Assembly: GCA_010093705.1 (NCBI GenBank) | Contig: MU006091.1 | Location: 1,673,038-1,737,037, forward strand | Direction of reading: 5' to 3' | Length of the DNA stretch: 64,000 nucleotides | DNA from: Patellaria atrata CBS 101060 | Lineage: Eukaryota; Ascomycota; Dothideomycetes; Patellariales; Patellariaceae | In this document: in pieces, positions 58,784-64,000 of the stretch | Position numbering within the stretch: position 1 is the stretch's first letter | Layout of the letters: each line of letters opens with the position of its first letter | Notes under the pieces: generated by a model | Told to the model about the DNA's origin: nothing | Seen by the model: the letters and a program-made list of their open reading frames with translations, nothing else | Databases searched by the model: none | Made by a program: the position numbers and the translations under genes

Positions 58784-59935
58784 ATGCCTAGGGTGTATCC
58801 GACAATTGACGGCAAACCATCGAGCTCTCTCTCTCCATCCATCGTAGAGTCAATTGCTGGCTTTTCTGCTGGTGTAATGGCGACATTGGCCGTACATCCT
58901 TTCGATGTCCTTAAAACGCGCCTTCAATGTATGCTCGAATATACAACAATCAGCATGTGGATCTAACTTGCGCCTTAGTGGATCAGAATTATCAATCGAA
59001 ACCAGGTGAATCTATCCGAATACTTCGCAATATCGTCCGCAATGAGGGTAGCTATGGCGCCCTGTACCGCGGTCTTATGCCGAACATGATCGGTAATTCT
59101 GTCAGTTGGGCATTATACTTTCTATGGTGGGTTTATTTCAGTGGCAATCCCGATCCATATTCCTCTGACACTTGAAGTGCAGGTATCGCAATTTCAAAGA
59201 TGCCTTCCAAGAGTATAGAGGCGAGGGCGGTCGCTTGACATCTTTGGATTATTTCCTTGCCTCCGGAACATCAGGTGAGGGTTGCGTCAGGTCATGACCC
59301 TAAACACACTCTAATAGCATATATAGGTGTTATGACAGCAATCTGTACTAATCCAATATGGGTAATCAAGACGAGAATGCTCTCGAGTGGCCGCAATGCC
59401 CCCGGAGCATACCGCAACATCTGGCACGGTGTCACTGACATATATGGCAAGGAAGGCGGGGCCGGGTTCTACAGAGGGCTTTTACCATCCCTTTTCGGAG
59501 TATCTCATGGTGCTATTCAATTCATGGCCTACGAGCAGTTGAAGCATTACCGGGGCTCGAAGATAGGAGGCGAATCCAAACTTAGCAACTTCGACTACCT
59601 CTATCTGAGTGCGCTTTCCAAGATCTTCGCGGGTAGCATAACATACCCTTATCAAGTCGTCCGTTCGCGGTTGCAGACCTATGATGCTCAACTTTCGAAG
59701 CGTTCTGCGCGAGATGTTGTACACCAGGTCTGGAAAGGAGAAGGCTGGCGTGGATTCTACAAAGGGTGCGATTTCCCGCCAGCATACATTCAAGGATTTA
59801 CGAGCATGTGTTAACCATTTTAGACTTGCTCCGAATATTATCCGAGTCCTACCGTCAACATGCGTAACATTTCTTGTATACGAGAATACCAAGTTCTATT
59901 TACCCCGCTTCTGGTCGCCAGAGAAAAATCTCTAA
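58784..59935 (+). CDS. FLX1: mitochondrial FAD/folate carrier (Flx1 type)
   Basis: Five exons (58784-58928, 58979-59126, 59183-59274, 59327-59765, 59824-59935) encode 311 residues, the standard mitochondrial-carrier size. Three solute-carrier repeats are present, each with its PX[D/E]XX[K/R]-type motif: PFDVLKTRLQ (39-48), NPIWVIKTRM and YPYQVVRSRLQ. The Trp in the second repeat marks the FAD/folate/NAD subgroup. Repeat-end motifs (EGSYGALYRGL, GFYRGLLPSL, GWRGFYKGL) are intact. It should sit in the inner mitochondrial membrane and move flavin or folate. FLX1 is the best guess within that subgroup. Every intron (50-61 nt) falls where splicing restores carrier motifs. Confidence 0.92.
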
Positions 59936-60579
59936 AGGATGCAGTTTGAAACTGCGAACATCATCTGTAATTATACAACCGTGTTTGGAGAATTGGTGCA
60001 GCCGGAACCAGCGTATTGTGTAGATACCCAGGACGCTTGAGTGGTACTGTATTTCGTAAAGTTAAGCCATTCTATGATCGCAATAGGAGTTGTCTGTCAA
60101 ATTCATGGAAGGGTTCTGGAGAGCAGGTGTGCTTGCACTCTGTTTATCCTGACGGAGCATTGATCTCTTTCATTCACCTGTGTCCAGATGATGAACGGCG
60201 TGTACAGTACTTATGATCGGATATGATTGCTCCTTGCGAGTTGCCAAATATCAAATATCACCATCTACTCTCTTACTTGCAGTGCTGTATATCGATTGCG
60301 ACCGCCTTCAACAACACTCTCGTATTTTTCATACAAGCTTCCACGCGTAATGAAGTAGCTCTAGAGTGTTGTAAAGAAGCTTGAATGATGCTGATGTGGT
60401 TGTATGCGCCAAGCAATAGAGATCAAGACCTATCTGGTACTATAATTAGAACTAGCCGACCCACACAATAAATGCCAAAGGGAAAAATCATATCCGGAAA
60501 TCGGCCCTCTGTTACCTCATTGTTGTGGTAATTCTTACTTATCTATTATATGTCTATTCACGGGCCGGCGAATAAACAA
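59936..60579. other. intergenic upstream of tRNA-Thr
   Basis: This holds the 3' flank of FLX1 and the 5' flank of the tRNA gene. The A-rich stretch immediately before the tRNA (AATAAACAA) is typical of Pol III start regions. Confidence 0.5.
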
Positions 60580-60602
60580 GCCTTCATAGCTCAGTTGGTA
60601 GA

Positions 60603-60660
60603 GTAATTACTCCCCCTTCTTCACCTTTTCGGCTTGAAATCAGCCCACTAACATTGTCAG
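60603..60660 (+). other. spliceosomal-type intron inside the tRNA D-arm
   Basis: The 58-nt insertion starts GTAATT, has a pyrimidine-rich stretch (CTCCCCCTTCTTC), a CTAAC branch motif at 60648-60652 and ends TTGTCAG. Branch-to-AG distance and total length match mRNA introns elsewhere in this window. Its removal joins tRNA position 23 to 24 and restores G10-C25. Because a G is present at both edges, the boundary is ambiguous by one base, and one of the two choices gives exact GT-AG ends. Confidence 0.75.
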
Positions 60661-60674
60661 GCGTTTCACTAGTA

Positions 60675-60695
60675 AAGATCAGGAAATACACTGGT
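60675..60695 (+). other. canonical tRNA anticodon-loop intron
   Basis: Twenty-one bases separate A37 from A38, the site cut by the eukaryotic tRNA splicing endonuclease. The intron contains ACT (60690-60692), which can pair with the AGT anticodon, as expected for the conserved anticodon-intron pairing. Confidence 0.8.
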
Positions 60696-60737
60696 ATGAA
60701 AAGGTCATCAGTTCGATTCTGATTGAAGGCATATCTA

Positions 60738-60754
60738 TTTTTTTGTTTTTTTTT
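60738..60754 (+). terminator. Pol III poly-T terminator
   Basis: Seven T residues, one G and nine more T residues begin seven bases after the tRNA 3' end. This is a strong RNA polymerase III stop signal, and it argues that the gene is transcribed as a tRNA. Confidence 0.85.
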
Positions 60755-61134
60755 AATATTCTTGTTTGCCCGATATTCATTCTACCGAACAGTCAATATC
60801 AGGGGTAACGACTCCCTTTTTTCATTCTTCCGTATAGTAGACGCTCCTAGAAGAAGTCCAGAGCATCAAAGGGACGGTGAGTGTTTACAATCGAGCGTCA
60901 AAAGGGCTGTGCTACTCTGTACTGCGGTGACCACAAACATCTGCGGACAATTTGGAAGTGCTGGAGGGCTGAGTCACAATTGATTTTTCAGCATGTCTCG
61001 TGGCGTAGACATTCTTTGTGTTTCAAGTGCAAAACAATTATATAGTTCGATAGAACTAGAAATTCAGCACAGTTATCATTATTATCCTACTACAGTGAAA
61101 AGGTATTTCGAGCATACTCCGTACACGACATCTA
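60755..61134. other. intergenic between tRNA-Thr and PTH1
   Basis: This 380-bp spacer holds only short frames. It presumably carries the promoter of the peptidyl-tRNA hydrolase gene. Confidence 0.5.
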
Positions 61135-61977
61135 ATGTCAAAAGATCATCAGGGGCTCGAGAAGGTCCGTGCATCCAAATTTCAGTATCAAGAACACCAC
61201 CCCCTTGTCCCACCACCATCAGATTCTGAGCCTGTCTCACGACGACAGCGACGAAAAGGAAAGCGAAGTCCATCCCCACTGTTGATTCCACAAAGCTCAG
61301 AGAATCCCAATCTATCAAATTCAGCTCATCCCTTATCCCCGGTCCAGTATCTACAAGTACTGACACACGATGCTCTCTCTATCCCATCTTCTCTCCCATT
61401 AACGATAATGCCCCCAACATCCTCGATCCCTCTCCTCATCGCCTCCATTGGCAACCCTGGCCCCGCCTATGCCGACACGCTGCACTCCGCTGGCCACACT
61501 GCACTTGACGCTCTGCGTGTCCTTCTCAACTACCCATCCTTTTCCAAATCTCGTGCTCTCGGTAGTCTAGTCTCCCTCCCGCCGTCCCCCGACCTACCAT
61601 GGACGCTCTACCAATCTCCAACCCTAATGAACGTGTCCGGTCCCGCCATTTCCTCTGTATGGCGCGCTTGGCCGTACTCTGGAGTGGGAGCCGGAGGCGT
61701 GTTGGTTATCGTGCACGACGAGTTGGAAAAGGGGTTGGGGAGCGTGAATGTGAAGAGGAGCGGGAGTCCGAGAGGCCATAATGGGCTCAAAAGTATTATC
61801 AAGTCCCTACCCGGGGTCGACTTTGTGAGAGTTGGAGTGGGGATCGGTAGGCCTGAGAGTAGGGAGCCGGGAGTAGTTTCGAACTATGTGCTCAGCAAGA
61901 TGAACGGGAGAGAGAGGAAAGTCGTGGAGGATTCCGCGTGGGGGATTCTGAAGGCACTTCAGGAGATCAGGGGTTAG
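61135..61977 (+). CDS. PTH1: peptidyl-tRNA hydrolase (Pth1 family)
   Basis: This is a single exon of 280 residues. The enzyme core starts near residue 97: ASIGNPGPAYADTLHSAG carries Asn107 and catalytic His117; LMNVSG, VIVHDELEKGLG with the active-site Asp, and SPRGHNGLKSI follow. Family knowledge: it cleaves peptidyl-tRNA that drops off ribosomes, often in mitochondria. The first ~90 residues are an extra Ser/Pro-rich extension with a basic patch (SRRQRRKGKR). An internal ATG (61408, MPPTSSIPLL) lies exactly where bacterial-type enzymes begin, so the true start could be either; the long form may add targeting information. It lies 400 bp downstream of the unusual tRNA gene. Confidence 0.88.
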   Translation: MSKDHQGLEKVRASKFQYQEHHPLVPPPSDSEPVSRRQRRKGKRSPSPLLIPQSSENPNLSNSAHPLSPVQYLQVLTHDALSIPSSLPLTIMPPTSSIPLLIASIGNPGPAYADTLHSAGHTALDALRVLLNYPSFSKSRALGSLVSLPPSPDLPWTLYQSPTLMNVSGPAISSVWRAWPYSGVGAGGVLVIVHDELEKGLGSVNVKRSGSPRGHNGLKSIIKSLPGVDFVRVGVGIGRPESREPGVVSNYVLSKMNGRERKVVEDSAWGILKALQEIRG

Positions 61978-62639
61978 TGTTGCGAGTGAAGCTATGATTG
62001 CGGACTGGGAAAAGTTTGCGAAGTTTGGAATGTGTTCGGTGATACTGCTTCCGGAGTTGAGGAAAACATATTCGCAAAAGACGGATCCGGTTCGATTACG
62101 AGACTGGATAGATAGGGGGCAAAGAGTTCCGTATGTTACGAAGAAGTATTAATGCTCTTGATATGGATTCGACGCTGTGGATCCATGGATGCTGTACATA
62201 ATTGTATAATTGTAAGGATATAACCTGTACATAGTATAGACTTCGTCATGACTCGGTAAACTAGAAAATCGATTGTAACCAAGGTTGATTTCATGTACTA
62301 GTGCTGCATAACACTACAATAGTTGGAATTTGTGTATCACTGCTCATCTACCTGATCCACGCTGGTAATTTTATATTACCACTCAAATTTCATCACATCT
62401 TATTCCCTTCCGGAATAGAGTGAAATTTTTCCTTAAAGTAGTTCAATCCACTTCAAAAACTAGGCGTCAAACTGCTCACATTCGATATGGTACTTGAATT
62501 ATTAACAGTGTATAGCAGTACTTCCTATTGCCCAATGTAATATTGCATAAGTAGAAGAAATTGGGCAAAGGAATATTTTGCCAGTTAAGAGTTTTATAAT
62601 ACAACTATTCTTTGCACTGCGGCAAACATGCATGGTATC
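61978..62639. other. intergenic between convergent PTH1 and CWC2
   Basis: This convergent spacer contains a 52-codon plus-strand frame just after PTH1, listed separately. The rest is AT-rich 3' flank. Confidence 0.5.
61994..62152 (+). CDS. possible 52-aa small protein after PTH1
   Basis: An ATG 17 bp after the PTH1 stop opens a frame with quite protein-like content (MIADWEKFAKFG, DPVRLRDWIDRGQRVPYVTKKY). The frame is also open upstream into the PTH1 3' end. It could be a small downstream ORF on the same transcript, a remnant, or chance. No family is recognised. Confidence 0.3.
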   Translation: MIADWEKFAKFGMCSVILLPELRKTYSQKTDPVRLRDWIDRGQRVPYVTKKY

Positions 62640-63842
62640 TCAATCACTATCATCATCGCTTCCATATCCAACCAAGGGCCCTGAAGGTTTCTGGACTGGC
62701 TGTGACGTTGAGAATTTCACTGGCGTTCCCAACATCTGGTTCTTCAGAGTTGCTAGAACGGAACCTGACAATATGCCACCATTTTCTATTGCCTGAGGCT
62801 CCTTGATTTCATACTCTCTCCCAGCATTGCTCTCCTCAATCATCAATAACTGCTCATCAGTGAGTGCTTCACCATCCCCATGCTCTAACGCAGCCTTTTC
62901 TTTGGCATACCAAACATCATCCGAAGCTTCGTAGCCTTGCAATCCAAAACTACCTTCGATCTTCCGCCGCTTCTTCTGTTCGGGGTCTCGTCCTTCAATC
63001 TCAGCGACGTAGTCTGCGGGTAGTGCTCTTCTTATGGCTTCAGCGGCCTGCTCTTCTATCTTTCTCGCCTCTCTCTTTTGCGCCTGCGGGTTTGGATCTA
63101 CTGTCGCCCATCGCACATTAAGGACTTCATTATGATCTAGCGCTTGATGGGCCATGGCCTCTTTCGCAAACTGTGAATTCGCTTCGTTGGTGTAGGTTAC
63201 GAATGCAACACCACGTGCATTCAGAACGCGTATACGGTCTACTTGGCCCCATTCTTGAAAATGGCGGGCGACGATTTCTTCGATATCGTCAGTTACATGG
63301 ATACGACCTACGTATAGCGTGCGATTTTGTCTCATAAAGCTGCCCACACCTCCCATATCATCCCGGTAGTCGCTGTGCTTGTCGCGCCCGAAGCAGTCGA
63401 CGTTCGGATTGTATAGATCATGAAGGCCTGGTAGCCTGTGCAGATATTCGCATTCCTGACCCTTGGGACATAAGCCCCGCGCGAAGAACAGACAAAAGTA
63501 GCTTCCGGGTACACGGTCTGCACGGGTGTAACCGCTGTCGCGAGCAATGTTACAGCGTGAGGGAGCCGCAGTTTTTGAAATGTATTTGTCTTCACGATCG
63601 CCGCCCGACCATTTGTTATACCAGATATTGAAGATGGTACCAGTTTGTGGCGGAGGTTCGGATTTGAAAGTACTGGGATCGACTTGAGGACGAGCCGGGC
63701 GCCTCTTTTTGCGGATGATCTTCTTAACTTTCTTCTCTGGGTTGGTGGTTGTAAGAGCGGTTGATGGAGGTGGTGAAGCGGTTTCAGGGAGCGGAGATGT
63801 CGTTGATGTGGGAAGTACGGGAACTGCCTCTACTTCAGCCAT
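62640..63842 (-). CDS. CWC2: pre-mRNA-splicing factor Cwc2
   Basis: This is a single exon of 400 residues on the minus strand. After a basic N-terminus (KKIIRKKRRPARPQ) comes the Torus/zinc-finger region with WYNKWSGGDRED and a CCCH finger (Cys117, Cys125, Cys131, His135; CLFFARGLC, CEYLHRLP). An RRM follows at about 174-247 (RTLYVGRIHV, RGVAFVTY). A helical and acidic tail ends in GYGSDDDSD. Cwc2/RBM22 belongs to the NineTeen complex, contacts U6 and the intron, and helps shape the spliceosome active site. Motif content and order match the family fully. The start ATG lies in the sequence GCCATGATGG read on the plus strand. Confidence 0.95.
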   Translation of the reverse strand: MAEVEAVPVLPTSTTSPLPETASPPPSTALTTTNPEKKVKKIIRKKRRPARPQVDPSTFKSEPPPQTGTIFNIWYNKWSGGDREDKYISKTAAPSRCNIARDSGYTRADRVPGSYFCLFFARGLCPKGQECEYLHRLPGLHDLYNPNVDCFGRDKHSDYRDDMGGVGSFMRQNRTLYVGRIHVTDDIEEIVARHFQEWGQVDRIRVLNARGVAFVTYTNEANSQFAKEAMAHQALDHNEVLNVRWATVDPNPQAQKREARKIEEQAAEAIRRALPADYVAEIEGRDPEQKKRRKIEGSFGLQGYEASDDVWYAKEKAALEHGDGEALTDEQLLMIEESNAGREYEIKEPQAIENGGILSGSVLATLKNQMLGTPVKFSTSQPVQKPSGPLVGYGSDDDSD

Positions 63843-64000
63843 GATGGAAGAAATCGGTTTTGTTGGGAGAGAGGGTGAGAGACGCGTTGGTTATTATTTG
63901 GTATATCTTTCAAAATTTAAAGCTTTGATGCGTTCAGTCGAACTGTCGAATCATGATATGGCCCGTGCGCAGTAGACCAGCAAAAACCCTAGGCTTATTA

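Larger units (their letters stand above)
60580..60731 (+). tRNA. tRNA-Thr (anticodon AGU) with two introns
   Basis: All parts of the cloverleaf can be placed. The acceptor stem GCCTTCA pairs with TGAAGGC, with discriminator A at 60731. The A box is TAGCTCAGTTGG (60587-60598). The anticodon stem TTTCA/TGAAA flanks loop CTAGTAA, giving AGT at 60671-60673. The variable loop is AGGTC. The T-stem ATCAG/CTGAT has loop TTCGATT, so the B box is intact. A 21-nt intron sits at the canonical 37/38 position. A second 58-nt insertion interrupts the 3' side of the D-stem; removing it gives GCTC/GAGC pairing. Body and anticodon resemble known fungal tRNA-Thr(AGU). A poly-T terminator follows. Confidence 0.9.

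Noticed and set aside
60580-60731. Explaining the tRNA D-arm insertion as a tRNA pseudogene
   Set aside because: All stems pair fully once both inserts are removed,the A and B boxes and T-loop are intact, and a strong Pol III terminator follows. Random decay would not leave exact GT-AG ends and a branch motif. It is kept as a hypothesis to test, not the preferred reading.

Overview
The window is nuclear DNA of a filamentous ascomycete (Pezizomycotina). A Leotiomycete-like genome would fit, but that is only an impression. The evidence is short GT-AG introns (mostly 44-70 nt, often with a CTAAC/CTGAC branch site), long gene-poor spacers, and typical fungal families: an ankyrin STAND protein, a siderophore transporter, an AA8-AA12 quinohemoprotein and an AVT1-like carrier. 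All gene models were spliced by eye; exon lengths sum to whole codons in every accepted multi-exon model. I saw no virus-like element, LTR element, rRNA or CRISPR array.

Layout. 1-3.9 kb: gene-poor, with a 34-base G run and a diverged tandem duplication. 3.9-10 kb: an unknown protein with two PPxY motifs, a secreted cytochrome-PQQ dehydrogenase, and a small membrane protein. 10.7-12.8 kb: a siderophore-iron transporter with a GATA-factor site far upstream. 13-17.8 kb: mostly empty, with one poorly resolved gene. 17.8-25 kb: a Mei2-like RNA-binding protein and exocyst Sec15. 27.2-29.6 kb: a protein with a STAND-type N-terminal domain. 31-46 kb: SF3b4/Hsh49, two convergent small genes, an APH-fold kinase, an HTD2-like dehydratase, prephenate dehydratase, eRF1, a vacuolar amino-acid transporter and an EthD-like protein. 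46.2-48.9 kb: empty. 48.9-56.3 kb: a 2,320-residue hydrolase-like/NACHT/ankyrin protein. 57-64 kb: a membrane protein of unknown function, the FLX1-type carrier, an unusual tRNA-Thr gene, peptidyl-tRNA hydrolase and Cwc2.

The most notable item is the tRNA-Thr(AGU) gene at 60580-60731. It has an ordinary 21-nt anticodon-loop intron. It also carries a 58-nt insertion in the 3' half of the D-stem that has all the marks of a spliceosomal intron: GTAATT donor, pyrimidine tract, CTAAC branch site and CAG acceptor. Exact removal restores a perfect D-stem. If real, this tRNA would need both the spliceosome and the tRNA splicing endonuclease.

Functional themes: pre-mRNA splicing (Hsh49, Cwc2), translation (eRF1, peptidyl-tRNA hydrolase, tRNA-Thr), mitochondrial function (HTD2, FLX1, Pth), phenylalanine synthesis, secretion (Sec15), and candidate innate-immunity or allorecognition proteins (the STAND genes). 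These are scattered housekeeping and accessory genes, not one cluster.
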